In this document: piece by piece, positions 11,457-25,900 of the stretch | How the letters are laid out: each line of letters opens with the position of its first letter | Position numbering within the stretch: the first letter of the stretch is position 1 | NCBI GenBank assembly: GCA_026008535.1 | Contig: BRKX01000002.1 | Coordinates: forward strand, 62,679,170 to 62,743,169 | Source of the DNA: Perilla frutescens | Lineage: Eukaryota; Streptophyta; Magnoliopsida; Lamiales; Lamiaceae | Direction of reading: 5' to 3' | Length of the DNA stretch: 64,000 nt | Position numbers and translations under genes: made by a program | The notes under the pieces: generated by a model | Seen by the model: the letters and a program-made list of their open reading frames with translations, nothing else | Database searches by the model: none | Told to the model about the DNA's origin: nothing

Positions 11457-12722
11457 GGGAATTGCTAAATACACCATCATTTTTTATTTTTTACACTACA
11501 GAAGAAAAAAAAAATTTAAAATTACTTAAATGTCCTTCACTTAAAAAGAAAAAAATTAAGAGTCGTTCGAAAATGAAATTTCAAACTCACCACATTTGTT
11601 CGAAATTCCATTTTCAAACATGCATAATTTTAAAATAAGTCTCGTTCAAAAAATGGATTTTTGAACACATCATGAATTTTCGAACAAACGTGGTGTGTTT
11701 GAAAATCTATTTTCGAACAGATTCCATGATTTTTTGTTTAAGTATCGTTCGAACACATGACTTCAAACATATCAAGATTGTTCAAACACAAGACTTCGAA
11801 CATATTCAGAATGTTAAAACACTCAACTTCGAACGGAACACGATTTTTTTATTAGTAAGGATTTTCAGGTAAATTTATAACTAATAAAAGAAAATAAAAA
11901 TAATTTATGGTGCAAAGAGTAAAAATTGTGGTGCATTTAGGCCATCTCCAACAGTTTACTTCATTTTACAGCAGCTTTATCTCTATTATACAATAAAATT
12001 TTCACTTCATCTCCAACAGTTTACTCTAAATTCTACTATAAAAAGGAATATTCCATAATATTTCCCTTTTATGCATTTATTTTAATAAAAAAAATTCAAA
12101 ACAAATAACTGTTAAACTTTATGAAACTAAAAATAATAATACAATAAAGAAACATTTCATAATAATATTTCAATGAACACAAATTATAAAAATTATATAA
12201 TAATATTGCGAAGAACAAAAATTACCGACAAATATTATAACATAGAAAAAAATATAATAATATTGCGAAGAAAATAAATAAATTACATACTATTTTTTTC
12301 TAAAACTTTGAATTAGAATATTCTTCCCAATTTATGATCGATTAATTCATTTCGAAGCGCCAAATGAGCATTGACATCTTTATTTGTATTTTCATTGATT
12401 TTTATGTTTAGTAGTTTTATTAAATGTCATTTTAATTATAAAATTAAAAAAAATTATCCTTCTTATTTAATGTCATTTTAATTTGATATTCAATTTTTTA
12501 TTTTAATATTTTTAAGAAATAAATAAATTAAAGTAGAAGATAAAAAAAATCGATGAACACTGATCGAGCACTGCTACGATGTTGTTGAAAAAATAGAACA
12601 GCACTGTAATAGTGCCTTAAAATACAGCATCATTTAGAATATCTATTGGAGTGAGATTTTGATAACATATACTCTATATTTACAGTTTACGGCTTCTTTT
12701 GGAGAAGCTCTTAGCAACTCCC
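11457..12722. mobile_element. Mutator-like MITE, copy B, with nested insertion
   Basis: The left end reads GGGAATTGCTAAATACACC and the right end, reverse-complemented across a later insertion, GGGAGTTGCTAAATGCACC. The flanks are perfect 9-bp direct repeats TTTATATTT (11448-11456 and 12723-12731), diagnostic of the Mutator superfamily. The interior has no transposase. It holds about seven TTCGAA palindromes in 300 bp. The right terminal repeat is interrupted by the Harbinger MITE at 11940-12710. Without that insertion the element is about 492 bp. Confidence 0.82.
11940..12710. mobile_element. PIF/Harbinger-type MITE
   Basis: The element starts GGCCATCTCCAACAG and its right end, reverse-complemented, is GAGCTTCTCCAAAAG. 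It is flanked by TTA on both sides (11937-11939, 12711-12713), the 3-bp target preferred by PIF/Harbinger elements. The 771-bp interior is AT-rich and has no ORF. It lies inside the right terminal repeat of the Mutator-like MITE, so it is the younger insertion. Confidence 0.75.
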
Positions 12723-13100
12723 TTTATATTTAAACAAGTTCAATCCCTCAAAAAAAAAGAAAAGTTCAGAACTTATTTTTTGTTTGTCTTTTTTTCTTTT
12801 ATATAATTATTATATATTCATCCTTTTTTAATTTGGTTATGCTAAAACTAGGTTAGAAACAAAAAACAAAAAACTAAAGATTACATTTTGTACATATATA
12901 TTATGATCAACTATAATATACAAGTATACGGTATACAACTCATAGCTGAGACTCTGATGCTGTCCTTTTCACCCTTCAATTTCTCTCACATCCACAAACT
13001 GACACCCACTCTTTCTCTCTCATCACCTTCATCAATTCATCATCTCTCTCTCACACACACAGTCAGAAAGAACGCCACACAGATACCCTCACCATCCCAG

Positions 13101-13154
13101 ATGTTTTCAGCAGCTGATTCAACGAATTACTTCCACAACCACAGAAAATTATAA
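13101..13154 (+). promoter_or_regulatory. Possible upstream ORF in the ankyrin gene leader
   Basis: A 17-codon ORF beginning MFSAADS lies 69 bp before the main ATG, downstream of a CT-rich stretch (about 12975-13070) typical of plant 5' leaders. If transcription starts upstream of 13100, this ATG would be met first and could reduce translation of the main frame. No transcript evidence is available. Confidence 0.3.
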
Positions 13155-13222
13155 AACTTGAAGAAAAAGGTTGAATTTTTACAGTTAATCTTACTCTTGC
13201 TCAACTGATGCAGCATAAAACC

Positions 13223-16106
13223 ATGGACTCCGCCGTCTCCAAGTCTCTTAGATTCATAACCCACCAATCATTTTTCAGCGCCGCTCGATCTAATGATCTC
13301 GAATCGCTCAAGAACCTCATCCAAAGTGAAGGGTCTGATCCATCTTCTTTGATGGCCCTTCAAAACGACGAGAAGCAAACTGCTCTGTTCATAGCCGCAG
13401 ATAATAATTTCATTGAGATCTTCATCTACTTGCTCAGTTTCTGCGACTTGGATACCGTTAAGATAAGGGCAAAATCGGACATGGATGCCTTCCACGTGGC
13501 AGCAGCAAAGGGCCACTTGGGTATTTTCATTTCCCCTTTTACTTTCTCATTACTGAATCATTGGTGTTTCTTTGATTGATTGTGTTTGTTACTTTCTTAT
13601 TGCAGTTTTTTGGTTTAGCTTATGTTCTGTAGTGATTTATTCGTTTATGAATTTTGGTATCATCATTCTTGATTTTGTTGTATATGGTGATTGGGAATCT
13701 GTGAATTGTTAATGAAATTAGAAGTTTCCTGTGGTGTAGTTAAATTTTCCTAACTTTGCGTATCTTTTATCGGTCAAGGCCGGTTGCCTTCAAATGGTAA
13801 CTGTAGGGGCAAGTTAGCAATAGATGACCAAAGAGAAATCCACTCTAATAAATTTGAATGAGTTGCAAACAAGCGATAAAGATTGGTTTTTCATTACAAA
13901 TAGTTTTACATTAATGTTGAAAACATACTCTTTTAGTTGCTTATCAGATTCCTTAGGAAGGTAGTGAATCTGGAAATTTTCATGTTATCCGATTTTTTTC
14001 CCTTGAGCTAATTCTTGATCCATATAACAAATAATTATGACTATTCAAAATCTTGGAGTTTCTTTACATTGTGCTTTCCCAGTGCAAGTTTTGTTTGGCA
14101 TACTTGAGCTTGTAAAGCTGTCCAGGGGCAACTCAAAAACTTATTCATATGTATCTGATCTCTCTGCGATAAAGAAAGGGAACTATTTTGACTTCATATG
14201 AGAGAACAACCCTGCTTATTTGCTGGTAGAAATTTACAACTTCTTGCGTGCTATGAAATACCGTGTTATTCTTGATTAAGATATTTTCATGGAATCCTTT
14301 TTGTATTGCCTACCGGAATGTTGGCACCTCTCAGAATCTTGTCAATGAACTAATGATCCTGTTTCTTCTGTTCAGGAATTGTTAAGGAACTTCTTAGCAA
14401 ATGGCCTGAGCTTTGTAGAGTTTGCAACTCTTCAAACACAAGCCCTCTCTATGCAGCTGCTGCCCAGAATCATCTTGATGTTGTGAATGCAATATTAGAT
14501 GCAGACGTGAGCTCAGTAAGGATTGTAAGGAAAAATGGCAAAACGGCATTGCATACAACAGCAAGATATGGCCAACTGAGTATTGTAAAAGCACTTATTG
14601 AGAGGGATCCAGGAATTATAGCCATCAAGGACAAGAAGTGCCAAACTGCTCTGCATATGGCTGCCAAAGGTCAGAATACTTCTGTGATTGAGGAATTACT
14701 GGAAGGTGATATTTCAATCTTAAATGAACGTGACAAGAAGGGGAATACTGCTGTGCATATAGCAACACGGAAAAGCCGCTCTCAGGTATATATATTTTCT
14801 TAGTAAATGGAACTTATCTCTTCTACTATGTGCTTGTTTTATCTTTTTTCTTGTACTATGCTGTGTTAACTAAGATCCCATCTCAGCACACAACCAAAAC
14901 AAGCAAAAGTGGAAGAATTCATGCTTACCTTACAATTTTACCAGCTAATTATTCTTCATTTTTAACTCTTAATATGTAACCATGAAAGAGGTTTTGGTTT
15001 AATTGATATCACGACTAAGAAGAATGAGGAAAGGTATTAGGAAACTTTATGATATTACTAACTGAAGGTAATGTATGTGCACACAGCTTGATTATGCAGA
15101 AAGGTCTGTCGTTTTCTCTATTACTTTTTAAAGCCGTGAACTATGCTAGCAATAATGGTTATCATGAAATTCCTTTTTCTTTCTGCTGAGTTCTCACTGC
15201 ACTAGTACTTTGCCTCTTTTTCAGATAGTCACGCTTTTACTATCATATAGATCCATTGATGTCAATGCTATTAACAATGACCGCGAAACTGGAATGGACA
15301 TAGCAGACAAACTTCAGTATGGAGCACCTGCTCTGGAAATCATAGAAGCTCTTACAGAGGCTGGTGGCAAATACGCGAGACATGTTGGCCAAGTTAATGA
15401 AACAATGGAACTCAGGAGGACAGTGAGCGACATCAAGCATGAAGTCCAGTCCCAACTCATACAGAATGAGAAAACTCAGAGACGAGTTTCTGGCATTGCC
15501 AAAGAACTTAAAAAGATTCACAGAGAAGCAGTTCAAAATACCATAAATTCTGTAACTGTGGTAGCTGTTCTAGTTGCCTCCATTGCTTTTCTCGCATTAT
15601 TCAACTTGCCTGGTCAATATGTGACAGACGGAGCCGAAGCTGGAAAGGCGAATATTGATACTAAATCTGTTGCATTCCGTGCCTTCTGCCTTCTGGATGC
15701 GACAGCTCTGTTCATATCACTCTCTGTGGTGGTCGTCCAGATCACACTAGTTGCCTGGGATACGAAAGCTCAGAAGCAAGTTGTCTCCGTGGTGAACAAG
15801 ATGATGTGGGCTGCATGTATCAGCACATGCGGAGCGTTCTTGTCAATATCCTTCATAGTAGTTGGAAAGCACAGCTCTTGGATGGCTATAACCATAACTG
15901 CACTGGGAGTCCCAATTCTTGTTGGCACTCTAATCAGTCTCTGCTACTTCGTTTTCAGACAGCATTTTGGAATGTTTGGTGATGATTCTCAGAGGCGCAT
16001 CAGACGCGCAAGTGGAAGCAAGTCTTTCTCATGGTCTTACTCGGCAAATATATCGGATTTGGATGACTACGATGAATCTGATGAAAAAAAGATTTACGCA
16101 TTGTAA
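13223..16106 (+). CDS. Ankyrin-repeat PGG-domain membrane protein (At2g01680-like)
   Basis: Three exons, 13223-13520, 14376-14785 and 15225-16106, with GT-AG introns in phases 1 and 0, encode 529 aa. I start at the ATG of MDSAVSKSLRF; an in-frame ATG five codons upstream (13208) is possible. Residues ~20-270 hold a series of ankyrin repeats, with motifs such as GKTALHTTARYGQ and KGNTAVHIATRK. After a helical linker (about 300-340), a PGG domain has four predicted membrane helices near 343-363, 389-413, 428-449 and 456-480, with LPGQYV after the first. The C-terminal tail SQRRIRRASGSKSFSW is basic and serine-rich. Architecture and tail closely match Arabidopsis At2g01680. Relatives such as ITN1 act in membrane-linked stress signalling; the role of this subtype is not established. 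The gene converges on VAC14. Confidence 0.95.
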
Positions 16107-16925
16107 GCTCTACCAAAAATACGATTTTTCGAGGGCTGTTGTATACATCTAGCCAAATTTTTATGTATGTATATATAATATGAGAAGGTTATGCTGCGCA
16201 GCTAGCGTGAGCATCGGTTGATCTCGGATTATCATTCACATTAGATGTCTAGTGCTAATAGGCAGTGTGTGTCCATTCATGCGTACAAAGATGTAGTTTT
16301 TGTGTTAATCCAACTTCTGAAGAAGTGCTTTTGCATCCCTCGCATTTTTTCTAATAATTCTTGCAAATATCCATTTTCAAGATTAATTTGTTACATTCAA
16401 GACTCTTTAACACGAAGGAAAGTGAAGATGCGAGTTCACGGTGTAACCGAATCAGTCATAATCTTGCTACCTCAAATCTTCAAATTACCAAATAAAACAG
16501 GTACTCGTAAAAAAAAGAAAGCTGTAGGGGAGAGAGAGAGAAACAAGAAATAGTATGAGAAGCGAAAAGTGTTGCTTATTATACAGTTTGTGCCAGATGA
16601 ATTATGACTCGGACAGAATATGAAACAAACTCAATAATCCTAAATATCTATTTTGCCCACATGGTTTTCATTAAAAACAACAGAACCACATGGGTATATC
16701 TGTCAGTTCATGAGAAGAAGGAAAAGGAAAAGGAAAAGAAAGAAAGAATAGCTTGGCAATATCCAAGCGTGCTAAAAAAACCCCAATGCCCACCACCTTT
16801 CTTACCCTTATGGTTCAATTAAAGAAGCTAAAGGGAATATACAATTTACAATTTCTGCTGGATCTCTCTCTGTGCTCCAACACCGGAACGGCTGTATAAT
16901 TAACGCTCACAACAGAGCAAAACAA
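16107..16925. other. Convergent intergenic region
   Basis: It contains the 3' flanks of the ankyrin gene (plus) and VAC14 (minus), which point at each other. AATAAA-like signals and purine-rich runs (near 16715-16745) are present. No other gene is visible. Confidence 0.6.
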
Positions 16926-19900
16926 TTAAAGCTGTAATTGCCCGGGACTTCTACGGGAAGAAGACCTTGAAGGAGGTCTGCTCGTATCTGGTGCCGGCAA
17001 AGGTCGGTTAGGCTCTTCCGGTCTTTGTACTTCCTGAAAATGTAGTGATGCGTCACAAGATTCCATGTTGCAGGGTTAAGATCAACTAATCATGTGATAA
17101 ACAGCAAGAGTAAATAAAATAAGATATTGCATGCTATATGAGAGACTTGACCGATTGTATTAACTAGGTGAAGATTCATTTTCAATAATCTCTCATCTAA
17201 ACTTAAAAAGATGTTATCAAAGTTCCAGATTTCGAGTCAAAAGAGTGTTTTGAACCATTACAGTCAACTGCCTACGAAAGAGAGCAAAGGATGCCGAACC
17301 TTTGAAGATGAAGAACTGCATCGTGTTAATGCCTGTGTCTTAGAATGTGCCCGATGCTGCTCCTGAACCCGCTCAAACTGCTTCAGCAATGAGGCAAAGT
17401 TTATTCCATTATGAGCATTCCGTGTATCTGCACTCACATCACCATCCTCCACAATTTGTGATCCACCAACATAATTAACTTCTGTAAAAGCATTTCCTGG
17501 TGATTGTCGCTTGAATTGTTCACCACTGAAGGAATACGGAGGTACAGTTTTTAATCGAGTCCGGAGAATCTTGAATGCTACACTTTGCTGCATCAATGGG
17601 AAAAAGAAAACTAATTAAAAAAAAGAAGTAAATGGCTTATGAAGTGTGCAAACAAATTAGTTTACAGCAAAACTAACTTCAATGAACTTTTTCATTTAAA
17701 CTGAAGCTTGTAGCTTTCAAAACATGGAAGAACGTTTTAGAAGGCTTACACTAACAGTAAAACTTTTCACTGGAAAACTTGATCCCCGGAGATGGGACAT
17801 GCCTTTTTCATCTCAAATCATCAAAAATACTAACTAGACACATCACTTGCAAACTCTCACAAGGAGAGTTGCTACCTTGCCACACCTATGATCCATTAGT
17901 GGTAAGGCCAAGGGTTCACGCCCTATCTTCCTTCTTTCCCCTTGTTACAAGGCTCTGAGCATTTAAAAGGCGGGGAAGAGGGTGGGGGCCACACACTAAA
18001 AAGAAAAGCACCACACAGTGAAGAGTGTAATAGGAAGGTAAGTCCCCACAAGCTGATTTATGAATTATGTATAGGAATATTCTGGTCTGTGGACTAGAAT
18101 AAGATGTCCACATGGCACATGATTTCTTGAGTCAAAGGATACCATAGATGCTACACCAGATGGTTCTTTCTCTGAAGGATAAAAAACCACCAGCAATAGT
18201 TTCATGCTTCCAGCACCATCCAATAATAGTATACACCAAACTTTTGCTAATCCAACCAGAAACACCATTTATCACCATCTTATCCCCTAACCATTCAAAG
18301 AATTATCACTCCCTCCCCTCCAACCCCCATAAAAAGACCAGAAGAAAAAAAAAGAAAGTGTATAGATTATAAGCACCGCCATTCATTACATAAGATAATT
18401 TAGGGTTTATTCAATCAGAGAGGAACAGCTGAAGAACATAGTCGATGAGTACTGCAACGAATCTCGGATACATGTATGTACTGAAGTTATAACCACAAAA
18501 TCCAGTTAATTAGCATGTTATCATTGGATTGTTAATAGTTATTAACGAACGCACGTCAAAGATATCGCAATCCCAGTGTATGCAAAATAATCTCAACGAG
18601 GAATTAGCAGACAAAGATTGATCCTCTAGTTATCATTAATGGTTCACGAGGAAGTGGCCAAGTTTGTGCCCAAATAGAGGTGTCTTCAAGTTAATAATTC
18701 ACACTTCTCTAATCGTCTAATTCATTCTGACTTTTACATTTTGATAATCTATGACATAATGGTAACATTAATAAGTGATATGATAATTTTTCCTCTCAAA
18801 AAGATCTTACTTACCAAAGTTATAAATTTCATGTAAATTTCAATTTCCATTACTTGAGACAAAGGAGAACAGTTTTCAGGACTTAGGGGCATAATGTGTG
18901 CTGTATCAGGTAACAAGTCCTAACACCTGTTCTGACAGAATGTGAGCAAATTTCAAGCATGAATGTGACACAGAAGCAAAAGAAGAAACTGGGACTGCAA
19001 GTAAACAGAACATGATAACATAATAAAGAAACAAACTTCAAAAAGTACTTTCTGAGACAACACATCTACAACAGAATAATCAGTATATGTGATTATTTTA
19101 GAAACAATGTGATTACTAACAGTACCACGAGAAGCAAAAGAGAAACCTGGCAACCAAGTACCTGGGGAAGCAGCATTAGGAGACCATACAATGCTTTCAA
19201 CAACCATATATATCTTCCTGGTTCAAGAAGCTGCAACAAGAAAGCAGGATCTTGATCTGATGGTAAAAATAGAAGTTTCACTAAAAGATATCTAATAATG
19301 CATGCTAAATTAATTAATCTTCTTGCATGATTTTCCCAGTCTATCAAAAAATAGACCTTAAGAATTACCAGACAGTATAAATAAAAACATGCATACAATC
19401 ATGTGGTTCGCTCTCACAAACATAAATGCGGGTTTGAATAGATGATCATTACCAAGAATACATACCATGCATAGCAACATAGGTAGACAATAAGATTAGA
19501 CCCTCATACCTACATAAATACTAATAACTGCACTTGCAGATGCAAGTATCCATCTCGAAGAGAACATTCAATTAAAATTACCTGAAGCCGTAGGTATGCA
19601 AAAGTAGGAGTCTCCAGAAGATGGATCAATTTATCCAATTGGACTAAAAACTTCACATTAATATCTTCCTCAACCAAAGATTGAATGACAGTACTCGCAT
19701 GCTGATAAGTCTGTATAATGATAACAAAAAGGACACACAACCACAAAGCAGCATTAGTAAAGGAAAAGGGTGTAAAGGTGGTGTCAGTCAAGGACAAGAT
19801 GATAATGCAACCACCACCAAGCATAGGCTCTCACCTGAGCTAATAGGCAAAGGCTTATGATAGCCATTGGTGAATGGCACCATGATGCATATAATGAAAG

Positions 19901-22900
19901 GAATAAGTTTTTTGCATCATCATCGAACAAGGTTTTTTTCAGGAGGAAGCGAAGGTAAGACAACTCGGATGAAGTGAGCAAAATCAAATTCAAAGCCTGA
20001 AAGAGAATAAATAAATGAAAAAAGGGGTACACAGCATGCAAATTAGCACCAATTAGCTACCCATGGATAGTTAAAAGAGTTGGATCAAACAATAAGACAC
20101 ATACTCCATAGGTGGACTAGAATTTATACAATGTAAAGCACAAACAAATTATACCTGAACCATAATAGATGCAAAATCCAAATCAGGTTCTCCTTGAAGT
20201 ATCGTGGAAAGCTTCCTATAAACTGTTTCTGCATCTAAAAGTACACATAATCTTCGGATGATCAAAGCACCTCGTCTGCAAGACAAAAAGACTGACTTAT
20301 TGCACTACATAAACTATCAAAAACACATAGGTCAACATTTACCAACCCAAAAGTAAAAAGGAGGAGGACAAGGACGAGGAGAGAGACGGGAGTAAAATAA
20401 ACACACACACAAGCGCGCGCGCAAAAAGCTAAAGGGCTCACTTCTCCAAGAGAGAGTTGTCATCCCGAAAGTTTTGAACTAAATAAACAATGAGGTCGTG
20501 GAAATGCTTCTCGTCTTTGGCTATGCATGCATGGACCTCAAGCACCAAAAGCACTACCTGAAGAGGAAGCAGAGGAAGCAGAGGAAACAGTGAAAATGAT
20601 GCAGTAGTCACAACTCCCTTAATAGGGAATCAACCATTTTAGCAATTATAGTCATGTCTAAAAGCCAAATCATATCAAATTGGAAAAGAATGTATATGAT
20701 GTCAGACTCATTCAAGTATCATAAGGAACTACATGGTTAAAGTTTCCGTAAAAACAAGGGCTTCACTTTGGTTCTCTCATCTTAAACTATATTAACCTGG
20801 TTCAATCACCACACCACTGCTTGTGCTCCTACCTTTCAATAAGGTAGTTCAACTGGATTCAGCTTGGAGACCGAGTTTTTTCTTGAATTCTTAAAACTAC
20901 CAGAGTTGCAACCTTATTTGTTTTTTAGAATAGGGTGCATTTTCTTTTCCACAATTTAGTATAGAAGAAACCTAGACAATTTGTTTCAAGATTTAGATGA
21001 ATCCTGTCCTATATTAAGATATAAATTCCTTCCATATTTCGGGCGCAGTAGCCATTAGACTATAGAAGAAACTAATACTGTAAGTTTCAAAATCCATGGC
21101 ATACGGTTCTCTTTATCTTCAGTTCCTTTTCTTGCCATATGTCCAGGCTATTCCACGTTAGGGAATGAGTTCCTCTCATGTTTCTTCTTAAATTAGAAGA
21201 ATGACAACGGCCAGTTTATAAACTAGCATCACCAGTATTAGCATCTTATTATGTTTATCCAAGAAATTCACAAACTTTGTGTTAGGCTAAGATTATGGTT
21301 ATAAGCTCCAAATATAACTTGTAATATATTAAATGTTCTGAATAAGCATAGTCAAAGTCATTAAAATGATCACTTAAGAGACAATTAAAGAAGTGAAAGA
21401 AGATACCTCATCAGAAGGATCTGAAAGTGCCTTTAAAAGAGTTTCGAAAACCTCACTCAGGAATGATAAGACCTGCTCAAAAAGAAAGATTGAGGAACAA
21501 TGTTCATGAAGCTCAAACATATAGTCACACAAATGTTGAATAGTAAAAAAATTATCATGCTAACAGTGGCATCAAATCACAAACTGCAAGGGAAAAGTGA
21601 AACCACTTCGAAAATAAAATGCTTAATTTATGAGAATGGAGATAAAACTTATTTACCAACGACGTTCAACCCTTAATCTTTTTCTTACATAAAGATTACA
21701 ACACAACTCGGTTATGAAATACAAATAACGGTGTATCAAAGATTGCACATCACAAGAAAGTTTCTACATCTTGAGAGGTTAGGCATTTCACACATCACTG
21801 AAAATTGGAAAACAAGGTAATCAACAAATTTTCAGATTATTCCTCATGTGACATTTGGGGCTGCCAATTCCGACACCCATAAACTAATTCACACCCAAGA
21901 TTCAAAAATCTTCCCCCCACTAGAGCCCTCAAAGCTAAAATCCACCTTAAAGAAAGAATGTATAGAGGAAAGATTATTTCTCAATTGAACTCAAGAACAG
22001 TGCAAAAACCCCAATCTCCCAAAGTACAAGAAGTTTGCTTACACAGGAAAAAATGATTTTTTCTAGTAGTGAACAGAATTGCACTACATAGCAACTAAGG
22101 AAGCACGGCCAAAAACTGCAAATTGGGGGCAAACATTTAATAATAGAATAAAATTGAGAATAAGAAAGATTTGAAGTACATATTCAGGGTTGAATGATGC
22201 AACAAATCTCAACATATATAAACACTTTTATCAAAGGTAATCTGAATGACCATGTGCTCCAAGATCAATACGATGTTTGCTCCAAGATAATTTTGCCCCA
22301 ATGGTAAACCATCTAGACAATAGGAAACAAGCATACATTGAATTGTATGCAAATCTTGATCGTGTCGATAAATTCTACAGCAATGTTATCCGTGTAATAT
22401 AATATAATCACATGAACAAACCACAAAGTATAGGTGGAATATTTCCTGCATACCTCTTCCCGATGTCTAATTAATAGGGTTGATATCCAATGAAGTGCTT
22501 CGATTCGTGTAGCCTCCCATTCACTAGACAGATGCCTGGTAAACATGCCAAGAAGCAAAATTTTACTATTCCACACATTCACTGTGAGGCATTGCAGACC
22601 AGAGCACACTCCCAAGGAAAAAGCAAATCATACACCATTATTTTCAATTATCACATTTTCTAAGGTGCATCAGTCTACCAAGGTACATGCAATCGATGAA
22701 ACCTTAACTGTTCAAGGGTAGGAGATAATTACCTCCTAGCTACAGCAAGGATGGATCCTACATCAAATCCTTCAGCTGGATCAGCTTGGATTCCCCGAAG
22801 TTCTTCATTTGTTTCACGAGCAACCTGAAGTTAAAAAGAAATCTATAAGCATGTTGAAGCATTAAAAAAAAAAAGAACAGCAACAACAACAATAACGACA

Positions 22901-25900
22901 ACAACAAATTAGGAGATGCAAAGTAATACTGGAAATGATGAAGTCCAAGGATAATAAGACAACTAAACATGCACTGTAACATTCAAATAGGAACTTACAA
23001 CTCTAATCTTTTCTTCCTTGTCTGATATGCAAGGTAAGATTGCACCAAGAATATCAGCATAATGAGGAACAAGTTGGTCTCCACCAAGCTTCACAAACTC
23101 ATTAATCTGCAGAGCAGAATAAGTGGAGCTCATTCAGAAAACTCCAAAAAGATCAGCATAATATTTTACATTGCTCAGTCATCAGAAAAAAAAGTGAATA
23201 TACTTTACCCATGTAATAGCAGTCAATCGAGTAAATTCATCAGGTGAAGCTGCTCTCTGTACCAGTATCTCAGCCATGCGACCATAATCTACAGACTTCA
23301 AAAGGGGCACAGCTTAAGTCAGAAAATTGATATGAACTTCATCCAAACAATAACAATGCAATCAATAATGCTTGGAAAAGCCAAACTTGAACATGGTAAC
23401 CATAAAACTCTTTCAAGATCCAGGAAAAAAATATATATATCCTCTAGTTTTGCTTAGTAGTCCATATCTTTTCCAGATCCTCATTCTTCTCCTGAAGTTT
23501 CAGACCCTTGTTTGGTTAGGAAGTTCAATTGAATGCTCATCTTCTTTGGAGAGGAAGAGGGTAGCCATTTACATGCTAAAGTTTTTTTCTTCTCATTCTA
23601 TGGCTTCTTTGCCTTAGGAGATCTAGCAACTATAATTACGATAATGATTAACCTTAACTACTTTTTATACCTTAAATTTTGACACCTGCAGCAGACTTCT
23701 GATAGTAATATTAACAAGCCTTTCAGATACTAAAGATATTTATTCCAATCCCAGGGGGTTCTCTTGTCAGAAATAAATTAAGTCACTGAGAGTTGCCCTA
23801 CATTATCGCATCAGAAATCCCAGATTGAAAGTTGTGATAGTTCTGTCTTTGAGCTAGTACTAGACCAAGATTTCTGCAGTTTGAATCCTTTTAGGGCAAG
23901 ACTCCAAAAAAATTCTAAGATATAGAAAATTATAGAAATTATTTGCCTCTTAGGAGTACATCAACTTGGCATCAGAAATCGCAGACTGAAAGTTGTGATA
24001 GTTCTGTATTTGAGCTAGTAATAGATCAAGATTTTCTGCAGTTTGAATCCTTTTAGGGCAAGATTCCAAAATAAATTCTAAGAGATATAGAAAATTGTAG
24101 AAATTATTTGCCTCTTAAGGAGAATATTAGTGGTTATGCACAACAGTTTCACTTACTAAAGCTGTTATATAGCAACTAGACATACTGGTTCAAAGAATCC
24201 AGTTAACAAAGATACTAAAATTAACAATTCTTCAGAAGAAACTATAAGAAGTTATCATCACATCTGATGGACAATGCAATGTTTAGAGCTTCCCACAGGA
24301 TAAAAGCAATCCATTAATGAACCCAACATATAGGTCAACAACATTTTTACTTCCATGACCTCAGCGATGCAGAAATTCAGCACCCATATTAGAAAAACAC
24401 TATTCCTCGCCATAAGAAAAGAAACGAACTATGCATCACCACATACTTCTAAGTACAAAATGTGGATTTACAAAATTAGCATGAGTCTTACAGGAGAGTT
24501 CTTGATTTCTTGAAGAAACTCGGAAAGTGCTGAATCAGCTTGTTGCCTTATTTCATGGCTGGAATCACTCAGCATGTTAAACAAGCCTACATTTTAACAA
24601 TCAATCATTATTATATGAAATAAAACAGCAGAAACACTCAAACACCAATAAAGCAAATAAAACCTCAGACTAGGACACCCACCATCAAGAAAATCAGGAA
24701 GGAAACCCAGCATATCAATATCAGGAACACTATCTAGAACAGTAATCCAGCCAACCAAGAACTGACGGACATAAGGGTTCAAGACATTCATTCGTTCTCT
24801 CAACAAAGGTATAAATTCTTCGATGCTGTGTCGTGTCACAAAAGCAGTAGTACCAAGTTAAAAAAAATTGCAACGTGATAAGAGATAAACTACAGAATTG
24901 ATTCCAGAGAACAGATAAGGAGACATGAACATGGAGATGACAGACCTAAATTGATCACTCTCGGTGACTATGTCCTGCATTCAAATAAAGCCAACCAAAA
25001 GAAACAAGAAATTACTCTTTGAAACTCTCTATTAAAATCTTTAGATCTTTCACTCAAAGATAAATGAAAGCTATACCTTCACAAGTCTATCTAAAAGATG
25101 AGCAGCACTCTGTACATTGGCATCTGAATCTGCTGAGAGCTTACACAGTGCATCAAATATCTGGTTGAAGAACACTATAAAATCGCCTCTGACAACCTGC
25201 AAATTACTGAAAATGAATCCCAAATAAATAAAGGGAAATGGATTATAGTAGAGGTCCTTTTACCCACCTTCGCAATGTTATACAGAGCTTCACAGGCATA
25301 ATAACGAACTCTGCTATCTTGATCAGCAAAGGAGTTTAAGACCGGTGGAACAATTTGCTTTGACAACAAAGGAATGACAAATGAATCAAATACAAACTTT
25401 AATGGGATAAGCAAATAGCAGGAAATGAAGAAACAGCTAGACAGAAGTGACGCAGCAAATAATATCAGAAACATGCATTGCATTTCCTCTTAGAAATGTT
25501 CACTACGAGTTCTAACAAATAAAAAACAACATGCACACAGAAATACCAAAGAACAGTTAATCATAGTACTGATTAGATTCTTCTGAGGCTGCATTATGAA
25601 ATTGCAATGCAGCTTATACTAATGTCAAAAGGAGAAAAACTATAATACACAATAAACAAGTATCCTTCTCTGAGGGCAACCCTTCTCTGAGGGCAACCCA
25701 CATGCAAACTTCCTATGATTTTGTGCCATGTTGTCACAATATCATAGAAATCTCCACAGAAAAAAAAAACTAGAGAGAACAACAAAGATGACAATGTTTC
25801 ATTAAATAAACTTCAAACATAATTCTCAAATAAATGCAAGGACATATGTGCTTCCTTTTCCCGTGGTCAACATCACATAATATGACCAAACACATTTCAT

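Noticed and set aside
12888..13154. 88-aa ORF upstream of the ankyrin gene
   Set aside because: It covers the CT-rich leader and promoter; only its last 17 codons are kept, as a possible upstream ORF.
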